From assembly GCA_038320185.1 (NCBI GenBank), contig JBBQDZ010000096.1, forward strand, positions 1 to 9,069: a stretch of 9,069 nt of DNA, given 5' to 3'. The translations under genes were made by a program, and so were the position numbers. The stretch is from JBBQDZ01 sp038320185 (lineage in GTDB: Bacteria > Actinomycetota > Thermoleophilia > Gaiellales > Gaiellaceae). The notes under the pieces are model-generated. The model made no database searches. It saw only the letters and a program-made list of their open reading frames with translations, and was not told where the DNA came from. Positions 1-5,979 of the stretch are shown here, piece after piece. Each line of letters starts with the position of its first letter. The first letter of the stretch is position 1.

Positions 1-1350
1 CGCTTCGGTGACCGCGTGGCCGTCCTCCACTCCGGCCTCACCGACGCGGAGCGCCGGGACGAACGGGAGCGGATCGCCGCGGGGAATGCTCCGATCGTCG
101 TCGGGGCGCGCTCGGCGGTCTTCGCTCCGGTGCCGCGGCTCGGGCTCGTGTGCGTCGACGAGGAGCACGACCAGTCGTACAAGCAGGAATCGGATCCGCG
201 CTATGACGCGCGAACGGTCGCTGCGAAGCGAGCAGCGCTCGAGGGGGCGGTGGCGGTGTTCGGCAGCGCGACGCCGCGTCCGGAGAGCTGGGTAGCCCTG
301 GAGCGCCTCGACCTTGGGGGACGTCTGGCCGGCGGGCTTCCGCCCGTGCGAATCGTCGATCTCCGCCGGGAGGCCGGCTACCCGCTGTCGGCGCCCCTGC
401 TCGCCGAGCTCGGCCGGATCGGCGAGCAGGGCGGCAAGGCGATCCTGCTCCTGAACCGCCGCGGCGTTGCGCCCGCGCTCCACTGCCGTGCCTGCGGGGT
501 CACGCGCCGCTGCCGCGACTGCGACGTGTCACTCGTCCTCCACCGGAACGGGAGCCTACGCTGCCACCACTGCGGCCGTGCCGAAGCGGCCCCGACGTCG
601 TGTCCCGAATGCAGATCCTCGGACCTCGCCCGCATCGGCGCGGGGACCCAGCGCCTCGAGCGGGAGCTTCGGGAGAGTGTCCCCGAGCTGGAGGTGATCC
701 GGCTCGACGCCGACGCCGCGGGTAAGCCGGACGAGCTCGCGGCGGCGCTCTCGCGTTTCGCCGCGGCCGACCGGGTGGTGCTCGTCGGTACGCAGATGGT
801 CGCCAAGGGCCACCACTTCGCGGGAGTCGCGCTCGCCGCCGTCGTCGACGCGGACACCGCCCTGGCTCTCCCGGACTTCCGGGCCGAGGAACGAACCTTC
901 CAGCTGCTGACACAGCTCGCCGGACGCAGCGGCCGCGACGCCCCCGGTCGTGTCCTCATCCAGACGTTCCAGCCCGACGCGCGGCCGATCGCCCTCGCCG
1001 CCCGCCACGACGTCGAGCGCTTCCTCGCCGGAGAGCTCGAGCGCAGGCGGGAGCTGAGCTACCCGCCGTTCCGGCACATCGTCCGCCTGCTCGTCTCCGG
1101 GCCGGGTGCCGACGAGCCGCTGCGCGCGCTTGACGAGCTCCGCCGGGGCCTGGCGGAGGCGGGCGCCGAAGCGGTGGGCCCCGCGCCGCTGCTCCGGCTC
1201 CGCGGACGCCATCGCGCGCAGCTCGTCCTGAAGACCGAGCATCCGCGCCGGATCGCCGCCCGCGCCGGGCGGCTGCTCGCCGCAGCAGCGCCCGCAATGC
1301 GTCGCGCAGGGCTCTCGGTTGTCGTGGACGTCGATCCGCAGTCTTTCTGA
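1..1350 (+). CDS. priA: Primosomal protein N' (replication restart helicase PriA), 5' end missing
   Basis: PriA is a superfamily 2 3'-to-5' DNA helicase that recognises stalled forks and reloads the replisome in the cytoplasm. The frame is open from base 1, so the N-terminal DNA-binding domain and the Walker A region lie outside the window. What remains is the C-terminal ~449 residues. Visible motifs in order are GARSAVFAP, the DEEHD Walker B box (157-171), eight cysteines between 484 and 612 in paired CxxC-like spacing (the two-zinc insertion typical of PriA), GTQMVAKGHHF (motif V, near 787) and QLAGRSGR (motif VI, near 913). The C-terminal domain follows and ends at TGA 1348-1350. Retained helicase motifs are notable because PriA in mycobacteria and streptomycetes is degenerate. 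The def gene starts 33 bases downstream. Identification is secure; only the start is unseen. Confidence 0.96.
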   Translation, partial: RFGDRVAVLHSGLTDAERRDERERIAAGNAPIVVGARSAVFAPVPRLGLVCVDEEHDQSYKQESDPRYDARTVAAKRAALEGAVAVFGSATPRPESWVALERLDLGGRLAGGLPPVRIVDLRREAGYPLSAPLLAELGRIGEQGGKAILLLNRRGVAPALHCRACGVTRRCRDCDVSLVLHRNGSLRCHHCGRAEAAPTSCPECRSSDLARIGAGTQRLERELRESVPELEVIRLDADAAGKPDELAAALSRFAAADRVVLVGTQMVAKGHHFAGVALAAVVDADTALALPDFRAEERTFQLLTQLAGRSGRDAPGRVLIQTFQPDARPIALAARHDVERFLAGELERRRELSYPPFRHIVRLLVSGPGADEPLRALDELRRGLAEAGAEAVGPAPLLRLRGRHRAQLVLKTEHPRRIAARAGRLLAAAAPAMRRAGLSVVVDVDPQSF

Positions 1351-1366
1351 TGCGACTCTGACCCTC

Positions 1367-1372
1367 TACACT
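1367..1372 (+). promoter_or_regulatory. Candidate -10 box (TACACT) for def
   Basis: TACACT ends 11 bases before the def ATG, in the 33-base gap after priA. No purine-rich Shine-Dalgarno sequence lies before the ATG. A transcript starting about 7-9 bases after the hexamer would have a leader of only a few bases. A weak TTTCTG sits 17 bases upstream as a possible -35 element. The same hexamer precedes rpmB. This is inferred from position and sequence only. Confidence 0.45.
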
Positions 1373-1383
1373 GGCGCCCGCAC

Positions 1384-1953
1384 ATGGCCGAGGAGGAAGG
1401 GCAGGTCCGGAAGGAAGAGCTCGACCCGGAGCGCGAGGCGCGCCGCCGGCTGGCGCGCGCGCAGATCAGGCAGTACCCCGACCCGGCCCTGCGGCTGCGA
1501 GCGAACGAGGTCGAGAGCTTCGACCGGGATCTGGCTGCGCTCGTCGAGCGGATGTCCTCGCTCATGCACGACGCCAACGGGGTAGGGCTTGCGGCGACGC
1601 AGGTGGGCGTCCTGCGCCGCCTCTTCGTGTTCCAGCGCTCGGACGAGGAGACGCTGGCGGTCGTCAACCCACGCGTCGTCGACCGCAGCGATGAGCGCGA
1701 GACTGCAGACGAGGGCTGCCTCTCACTCCAGGGCGTCCACGTGCCGGTGGAACGGGAGATGAACATGACGCTCGAGGGCCGCGACCCGAGCGGCGCTGCG
1801 CTGCGGCTCGAGCTCGACGAGCTCACCGCACGGGTCGTCCAGCACGAGCTCGACCACCTGGACGGCATCCTCATCCTCGACCGGACGACGCCCGAGGCGC
1901 GGCGCGAGGCGCTCGGGACGCTGCGGCCGCAGCCGATCCTCCCCTCGATCTGA
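1384..1953 (+). CDS. def: Peptide deformylase
   Basis: This metalloenzyme removes the formyl group from the N-terminal methionine of new proteins, undoing what the fmt product next door adds. The 189-residue protein carries all three family motifs: GVGLAATQ (residues 66-73), EGCLS (110-114, metal ligand Cys112) and QHELDH (153-158, ligands His154 and His158, catalytic Glu155). The first ~27 residues, a charged Glu/Arg-rich stretch before RQYPDPALR, form an extension not usual in the family; the C-terminus is of ordinary length. ATG 1384 is the only good start. It lacks a Shine-Dalgarno site but follows a -10-like TACACT, so it may be read from an almost leaderless mRNA. Its stop codon overlaps the proposed fmt start by four bases, and fmt and rsmB probably belong to the same transcript. 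Confidence 0.97.
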   Translation: MAEEEGQVRKEELDPEREARRRLARAQIRQYPDPALRLRANEVESFDRDLAALVERMSSLMHDANGVGLAATQVGVLRRLFVFQRSDEETLAVVNPRVVDRSDERETADEGCLSLQGVHVPVEREMNMTLEGRDPSGAALRLELDELTARVVQHELDHLDGILILDRTTPEARREALGTLRPQPILPSI

Positions 1954-2789
1954 GCGCCGGCGGGCCAATCGCGGTCGCGGCGACCGCGCCGTTCGGGGCG
2001 GACGTGCTCGAACGGCTGACGGCGCGCCATGAAGTCGCCTTCCTGTTGACGCGGACCGACCGTCCGCGCGGGCGAGGCCGGCGGCCCGGGTCGCCGCCGG
2101 CTGCCGAGGTCGCGCGTCGGCTCGGGATCGAGGTGCGGGCCCCGGAGCGCCCGCAGTCCACGCTCGAGCTCGGCGTGTCCAGGGTCGTCGTCGCCGCTTA
2201 CGGGCTGCTGATCCCGGACGCGCTGCTCGAGCGGGCGCTCTGGCTCAACGTCCATCCCTCGCTTCTCCCTCGGTGGCGCGGCGCGGCCCCCGTCGAGCGC
2301 GCGATCATGGCCGGCGACCGGGAGACGGGAGTGACGATCCACCGAACGGTGAGCGAGCTTGACGCGGGCCCGATCGCTGCGCAGCAGCGGTTTGCGATCG
2401 CTCCCGAGGACGACGCAGGCGCCGTCTTCGCGAAGGCGGCGGCGGGCGCGGTCGAGCTCCTCGACGAGGTGCTGGCGGCGCCCGAGCCGCGCTTCACTCT
2501 CCAGCCTGCCGGGGGAGCGACCTATGCGGAGAAGCTGTCGAGCGCAGACCGGGGGCTCGACTGGAGCAGACCGCCGGAGGAGTCTCTGAACCGGATCCGC
2601 GCGCTCTCGCCGCACGTGGGGGCGCGCGGCCTCGTGCGGGGCCGCCCGGCGATCGTCTGGCGTGCCCGGCTCGCTCGCACCGGCGTTCGGTCGGACGGGC
2701 CGGTCGAGGGCGGGCTCGAGCTCGTCGAGTTGCAGCCCGAGGGACGTCGTCGCATGACCGGCGCCGAGTTCCTGCGCGGGCTCCGGTGA
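1950..2789 (+). CDS. fmt: Methionyl-tRNA formyltransferase (probable CTG start)
   Basis: Fmt formylates Met-tRNA(fMet) using 10-formyltetrahydrofolate, making the initiator tRNA for translation. The core motif NVHPSLLPRWRGAAP is intact; from CTG 1950 the catalytic triad falls at Asn100, His102 and Asp138 (in ELDAGP). The C-terminal OB-like tRNA-binding domain includes DWSRPPEE and LQPEGRRRM but is compact: about 279 residues in all against about 315 in E. coli. The start is odd. The first standard start codon is GTG 2004, yet the preceding in-frame codons encode IAVAATAPFGADV, which matches the first beta strand and loop of the Rossmann fold. No ATG, GTG or TTG precedes it in frame. CTG 1950 gives a complete fold and a CTGA overlap with the def stop, like the GTGA and ATGA overlaps elsewhere in the window. 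The function is certain; the start is tentative, and 2004 is the conventional alternative. Confidence 0.9.
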   Translation: MSAGGPIAVAATAPFGADVLERLTARHEVAFLLTRTDRPRGRGRRPGSPPAAEVARRLGIEVRAPERPQSTLELGVSRVVVAAYGLLIPDALLERALWLNVHPSLLPRWRGAAPVERAIMAGDRETGVTIHRTVSELDAGPIAAQQRFAIAPEDDAGAVFAKAAAGAVELLDEVLAAPEPRFTLQPAGGATYAEKLSSADRGLDWSRPPEESLNRIRALSPHVGARGLVRGRPAIVWRARLARTGVRSDGPVEGGLELVELQPEGRRRMTGAEFLRGLR

Positions 2790-3994
2790 GCGCGGCGCCC
2801 GCGCGCCGGGCGGCCTATGACGTCGTCGTTCGGGTGTTCGAGCAGGACGCGTACGCGGACCGAGCCTTTGCCACGGCGGCCGCCGGGCTCGACGCGCGGG
2901 ATCGGGCGCTGGCACAGCGGCTCGCCTACGGGACGGTGCAGCGCGTCCGCACGCTCGACCATGCGATCGAGTCGCTCGGATTGCGCCCGGTGCGGAAGCT
3001 TGATCCGCCGGTGCGTGCGGCGCTTCGCCTGGGTGCCTTCCAGCTTGGCTTCCTCGACGGCATCCCCGCCCGCGCGGCGGTCAACGAGTCAGTCGAGCTG
3101 GTGCGCGCCGCGGGTCTGGAGCGGGCCGTTGGCTTCACGAACGCCGTGCTGCGCCGGCTCTCGGCAGGAATCCGGGACCTGCTCGCCGGCCTTCCGGAAG
3201 GGCCGCTTAAGCACTCGTACCCGGACTGGGTGTACGAGACCTGGCGGCGCGATTTCGGGCACGAGGAGGCGCTCCTGCTGATGCGGGCGCAGAACGAGGC
3301 GGCTGAAACCATCGTCCGGCTGGTGCGTGGCCCCACTCCCGGCGAGGAGACCGATGTGCCCGGCGCCTACCGCGTCGCGAAGGTCGACGAGCAGGCGCTC
3401 GCCGAAGGACGGATCTGGCCGCAGAGCCGCGGCTCTCAGCTCGCCGGACTCGCCGTGGGCTCGCGCGACGGCGAGCGGATCCTCGACCTCTGCGCCGCGC
3501 CCGGCGGGAAGGCGACGCAGCTCCGCGGGGAGGTCGTGGCGGTCGAGGTGCATCCCGGCCGTGCGCGGGAGCTCGAGGCGAACCGCCGCCGGCTGCGCGC
3601 CTCCCACGTCCGGGTGGTCGAGGCGGACGCGCTCGCTCTGCCCGCCGCCCTGACGGGATTCGACCGGGCGCTCGTGGACGCGCCCTGCTCGGGCCTCGGC
3701 GTCCTCGCGTCGAGGCCCGACCTCCGCTGGCGCGCGAAGCCGCTGCCCGAGCTCCAGCTGGCGCTGCTGCGCGCCGCCGCGTCGCGCGTGCGACCGGGCG
3801 GAACGGTGACGTACTCGGTCTGCACGTTGAACGGGGACGAGAACGAGGCCGTTGTCGATGCATCGGACCTCCAGCCGGATGATCTCGGCGCCGAGTGGCC
3901 GTCCTTCCGTCATCCGAGGCGCCCCGAGTTCCTGCTCACACTGCCGCACCGGCACCGCACGTCCGGCTTCTTCATCGCGCGGTTGCGGGGATAG
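2786..3994 (+). CDS. rsmB: 16S rRNA (cytosine-C5) methyltransferase RsmB
   Basis: RsmB uses S-adenosylmethionine to methylate a cytosine of 16S rRNA (C967 in E. coli). The 402-residue protein has a NusB-like helical RNA-binding domain (about residues 1-130, ending near NAVLRRLS) followed by a Rossmann methyltransferase domain. The SAM-binding motif I is LDLCAAPGGKAT (233-244). Motif IV is DAPCSGLG with Cys301, and motif VI is TYSVCTLNGDENE with the nucleophilic Cys346. Both cysteines needed for attack on cytosine and product release are present. The NusB domain separates RsmB from other m5C methyltransferases such as RsmF or the tRNA enzymes. GTG 2786 overlaps the fmt stop as GTGA, so translation is probably coupled. 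The protein is slightly shorter than E. coli RsmB (~429 residues). The terminal TAG is also part of the -10-like hexamer proposed for rpe. Confidence 0.95.
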   Translation: MSAAPARRAAYDVVVRVFEQDAYADRAFATAAAGLDARDRALAQRLAYGTVQRVRTLDHAIESLGLRPVRKLDPPVRAALRLGAFQLGFLDGIPARAAVNESVELVRAAGLERAVGFTNAVLRRLSAGIRDLLAGLPEGPLKHSYPDWVYETWRRDFGHEEALLLMRAQNEAAETIVRLVRGPTPGEETDVPGAYRVAKVDEQALAEGRIWPQSRGSQLAGLAVGSRDGERILDLCAAPGGKATQLRGEVVAVEVHPGRARELEANRRRLRASHVRVVEADALALPAALTGFDRALVDAPCSGLGVLASRPDLRWRAKPLPELQLALLRAAASRVRPGGTVTYSVCTLNGDENEAVVDASDLQPDDLGAEWPSFRHPRRPEFLLTLPHRHRTSGFFIARLRG

Positions 3995-3997
3995 GAT
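3992..3997 (+). promoter_or_regulatory. Candidate -10 box (TAGGAT) for rpe
   Basis: TAGGAT overlaps the rsmB stop codon and ends seven bases before GTG 4005, the spacing expected if transcription begins at or next to that codon. TAGGAT is a common actinobacterial -10 sequence. The embedded AGGA, eight bases before the GTG, could instead act as a weak ribosome binding site, so the reading is ambiguous. Confidence 0.45.
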
Positions 3998-4004
3998 CGG
4001 CCGC

Positions 4005-4688
4005 GTGCCGTGGGTCGACCGCGCTCGGAGGCTCGAAGTGGAGCCGTCGCTCTACGCAGCCGACTTCTCGCGCCTCGGCGAGCAGATCGAGGCGCTGCTG
4101 GCTGCCGGGACCCGTGTCTTCCACTTCGACGTCGGAGACGGGCATTTCGTCCCACCGGTGACGATGGGTCCCATCGTGCTCCAGTCGATCTCGCCCATCG
4201 TCCATCGCGGCGGCGGGGCGGTCGACTGCCACCTGATGGTGGAGCAACCCGAGCGCCATTTCGCGCCGATCGCCGAGGCGGGCGGCGACAGCGTCACGTT
4301 CCACCTCGAAGCCGCTCCGGTGCTCGACCGCACGCTGGGTGCCGCGCGCGAAGCAGGTCTCGGCGTAGGGATCGCCTTCAACCCGGAGACGGCACCGGCC
4401 GAGGTCGCCGCAGCTGCGGGCGGCGCGGATCTCGTCCTCTGCATGAGCATCCACCCGGGCTACTCGGGCCAGCCCTTCATGCCGGAGACCTACGAGCGCA
4501 TCCGCGAGCTGCGCCGGCTGCTCCCCGAAGGCGTTCGCGTCCAGGTGGACGGGGGCGTCGGCGGGGAGAACGTCGCCGAGCTTTCGCGGTGCGGCGCGGA
4601 CCTCTTCGTCTGCGGGACGTCGATCTTCGGGGGTGGCGATCCGGCCGGAGGCTACGCCGCGCTCGTGGGCGCGCTCGAGGAGCGGTGA
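4005..4688 (+). CDS. rpe: Ribulose-phosphate 3-epimerase
   Basis: Rpe interconverts ribulose 5-phosphate and xylulose 5-phosphate in the pentose phosphate pathway; ribulose 5-phosphate is also the substrate of the RibB domain encoded downstream. The 227-residue TIM barrel shows PSLYAADFSRLG (from residue 14), the metal-binding HFD (His40, Asp42), DCHLMV (His76), MSIHPGYSGQPFMPE and VDGGVG with the catalytic Asp182. One usual residue differs: the methionine of the HxDVMDG motif (Met39 in human RPE) is Gly44 here. Two starts are possible. GTG 4005 follows TAGGAT at leaderless spacing. GTG 4038 gives 216 residues, puts the PS motif nearer the usual N-terminal position, and has a GGAGG six bases upstream. 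I list the longer form. The stop overlaps the ribD GTG as GTGA. The family assignment is firm. Confidence 0.94.
   Translation: MPWVDRARRLEVEPSLYAADFSRLGEQIEALLAAGTRVFHFDVGDGHFVPPVTMGPIVLQSISPIVHRGGGAVDCHLMVEQPERHFAPIAEAGGDSVTFHLEAAPVLDRTLGAAREAGLGVGIAFNPETAPAEVAAAAGGADLVLCMSIHPGYSGQPFMPETYERIRELRRLLPEGVRVQVDGGVGGENVAELSRCGADLFVCGTSIFGGGDPAGGYAALVGALEER
4027..4031 (+). promoter_or_regulatory. Possible Shine-Dalgarno site (GGAGG) for an internal rpe start
   Basis: GGAGG lies six bases before the in-frame GTG 4038, a near-ideal ribosome binding site. If used, Rpe would begin MEPSLYAAD and have 216 residues, closer to the usual family start. It also falls inside the Arg-Arg coding stretch of the longer form, so chance occurrence in a G-rich genome is possible. 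Confidence 0.4.
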
Positions 4689-5626
4689 ACCCCCTCGGGC
4701 GCGCGCTCGAGCTGGCCGAGCGCGGCCGGGGGGCGACGCACCCGAATCCGGTCGTCGGAGCCGTCGTCGTGTCGGACGGGAAGATCGCCGGCGAGGGCTG
4801 GCACGCCCGGCCTGGCGGGCCCCACGCCGAGGTGGTCGCTCTCGACGCCGCGGGGCCGCAGGCGCGGGGGTCGATCCTCTACGTCACGCTCGAGCCCTGC
4901 GCGCACCACGGCCGGACGGGTCCCTGCACGGAGGCGATTCTCGCCGCCGGGGTTGCGAAGGTCGTTGCCGGTGCGCGCGATCCGAATGCGAAGGCGGCGG
5001 GCGGCCTGGAGCGGCTGAGCGAGGCCGGGGTCGAGGTGGAGCTTGTCGACTCCTTCGAGGCGAGGGCCCAGAACGAGGCCTGGCGGACGTGGGCAAGTCT
5101 CGGGCGGCCGTTCGTGACCTACAAGGTCGCCGTCTCGCTCGACGGCCGGGTGACGGTGCCGGGGGAGCGGTGGGTTTCCGGCGAGGAGAGCAGACGGCTC
5201 GTGCACGAGCTGCGGGCGGCAAGCGATGCGGTCGCCGTCGGGATGGGGACAGTGCGCGCCGACTCGCCCGCGCTCACGGCGAGGGTCGTCGAGGCGCCGC
5301 GGCAGCCTCGACGCCTCGCCTTCGGCTCAGGACCGTTGCCCGAGGGCTCGGGCCTGGAGCTCGTGTCGGAACCGCTTCCGGACGCGCTCTCGCGATTGGC
5401 GCAGGAGGGCGTGCAGTCACTCCTCCTCGAGGGCGGGCCGACCCTCGCCTCGTCCTTTCTCGCCGATGACCTCGTCGACAAGTTGCTGCTGTTCATAGCG
5501 CCGGTGCTCTCCGGGTCGGGTGCGCGTTTTCTCGGCGATCTCCCCTCGGCGCTGCGCCTGGGCCGTTTGGAGGTGCGCCCGGTCGGTCAGGACCTCCTCC
5601 TCAGCTCCTATGTCCACGAGCCCTGA
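4685..5626 (+). CDS. ribD: Bifunctional pyrimidine deaminase/reductase RibD, compact reductase domain
   Basis: RibD catalyses two consecutive steps after GTP cyclohydrolase II: deamination of the diaminopyrimidine, then NADPH-dependent reduction of the ribosyl side chain. The 313-residue protein has an N-terminal zinc deaminase domain (about 1-140) with HPNPVVGAVVV, PHAE (zinc ligand His47 and catalytic Glu49) and LEPCAHHGRTGPC (zinc ligands Cys72 and Cys81). The reductase domain starts at RPFVTYKVAVSLDGR (from residue 141) and includes the GMGTVRADSP region, EGGPTL (249-254) and IAPVLSGSG. Compared with E. coli RibD (367 residues), the segment between the LTAR and LLLEGGP motifs is about 43 residues instead of about 95, so a middle part of the reductase fold is trimmed. 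GTG 4685 overlaps the rpe stop (GTGA), implying coupled translation. The same frame stays open back into rpe, but nothing upstream of 4685 resembles RibD. Confidence 0.95.
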   Translation: MNPLGRALELAERGRGATHPNPVVGAVVVSDGKIAGEGWHARPGGPHAEVVALDAAGPQARGSILYVTLEPCAHHGRTGPCTEAILAAGVAKVVAGARDPNAKAAGGLERLSEAGVEVELVDSFEARAQNEAWRTWASLGRPFVTYKVAVSLDGRVTVPGERWVSGEESRRLVHELRAASDAVAVGMGTVRADSPALTARVVEAPRQPRRLAFGSGPLPEGSGLELVSEPLPDALSRLAQEGVQSLLLEGGPTLASSFLADDLVDKLLLFIAPVLSGSGARFLGDLPSALRLGRLEVRPVGQDLLLSSYVHEP

Positions 5627-5867
5627 ACGCACTGCCAGTCCCGAGGACCGGATCATCGGCCTCCTCTCGCACTGGCTCGCCCGCCATGTCGACAACGCAC
5701 GGCTTTGCCGCGGTCTCGAGCAGATCGGCACCGACGGCCTCGGCGCTGGCGAGGCGGAGGCGGTCGAGGAGCTGCTCGTCGAGCTTCGTGCCGCCGACCA
5801 GGCCGCCCGGGCCGCCCTGGAGCCGCTCGTACGCGAGACGATCGAGGCGCTGGCGCTCGGCGTCTAA
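5610..5867 (+). CDS. Small hypothetical protein in the riboflavin cluster (85 residues)
   Basis: I do not recognise this protein. ATG 5610 overlaps the end of ribD by 17 bases in another frame, and the gene ends at TAA 5865-5867. Codons keep the strong third-position G/C bias of the neighbours, which supports real coding. The protein starts with a short Ser/Thr/Pro/Glu tail. A likely helix with RIIGLLSHWLARHV (about 14-27) follows, then a turn around GTDGLGAGEA (40-49) and a long Glu/Ala/Leu-rich helical region to the C-terminus. It has no cysteine pairs, signal peptide, membrane segment or enzyme motif. It lacks Shine-Dalgarno signals, so it is probably translated by coupling to ribD. Upstream in-frame starts exist (e.g. 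5520) but would overlap ribD much further. Its place among rib genes suggests a link to that pathway, but this is only contextual. Confidence 0.7.
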   Translation: MSTSPERTASPEDRIIGLLSHWLARHVDNARLCRGLEQIGTDGLGAGEAEAVEELLVELRAADQAARAALEPLVRETIEALALGV

Positions 5868-5876
5868 CCGACAGCC

Positions 5877-5920
5877 TCAGAGGAACCCCAGAGGAATCCC
5901 AGAGGGACCCCAGAGGAAAC
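5877..5920 (+). repeat. Four tandem copies of an 11-bp repeat upstream of ribE
   Basis: Four consecutive 11-base units with consensus CCAGAGGAAYC start at 5877, 5888, 5899 and 5910. Each unit differs from the consensus at only one or two positions. They begin 10 bases after the preceding gene's stop and end about 46 bases before the candidate ribE -10 box. The period is close to one DNA helical turn, so the units would present the same face, as protein-binding iterons do. A function is inferred; a neutral microsatellite-like expansion is equally possible. There are no spacers, so this is not a CRISPR array. Confidence 0.85.
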
Positions 5921-5922
5921 GG

Positions 5923-5942
5923 GTCCGGGACGAGTCTCGGAC
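5923..5942. repeat. Inverted repeat upstream of the ribE promoter
   Basis: GTCCGGGAC and GTCTCGGAC form 9-base arms, with one G-T pair and GA at the centre. The dyad directly follows the 11-bp repeats and borders the place where a -35 element would be relative to TAGCCT at 5967. It could be an operator, or an RNA hairpin for transcripts reading in from ribD. There is no T tract, so an intrinsic terminator is unlikely. Confidence 0.6.
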
Positions 5943-5966
5943 GCAAATGGGACGGGGCTTCCACAG

Positions 5967-5972
5967 TAGCCT
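5967..5972 (+). promoter_or_regulatory. Candidate -10 box (TAGCCT) for ribE
   Basis: TAGCCT ends seven bases before the ribE GTG at 5980, the spacing that would start the mRNA at the start codon itself. No convincing Shine-Dalgarno or -35 hexamer is visible. It lies in the largest intergenic gap within the rib cluster, which supports an internal promoter. Confidence 0.45.
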
Positions 5973-5979
5973 TCGGGAC

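Noticed and set aside
1059..2915. A 618-codon open frame on the minus strand across priA, def, fmt and rsmB
   Set aside because: It is antisense to four clearly identified genes, is rich in Arg, Pro and Ser as expected for a shadow frame in G+C-rich DNA, and has no recognisable motif.
4010..4684. Upstream extension of the ribD frame through rpe
   Set aside because: The translated text is Arg/Gly-rich without similarity to RibD, and the region is fully explained by Rpe in another frame. GTG 4685 gives the normal RibD N-terminus.
5877..5920. A miniature CRISPR-like array
   Set aside because: The units are 11 bp, directly abutting and without spacers; no cas gene is in the window.
5868..5979. 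FMN riboswitch (RFN element) before ribE
   Set aside because: The conserved RFN blocks (such as the AGGGTGAAATTCCC and GACCGGCGGT types) are not present. The gap contains short direct repeats and one simple dyad.
5686..5979. A longer riboflavin synthase starting upstream of GTG 5980, since the frame is open
   Set aside because: MFTGIV is the invariant family N-terminus and is encoded at 5980. The upstream translation runs through the 11-bp repeats and through the shadow frame of the 85-residue gene.
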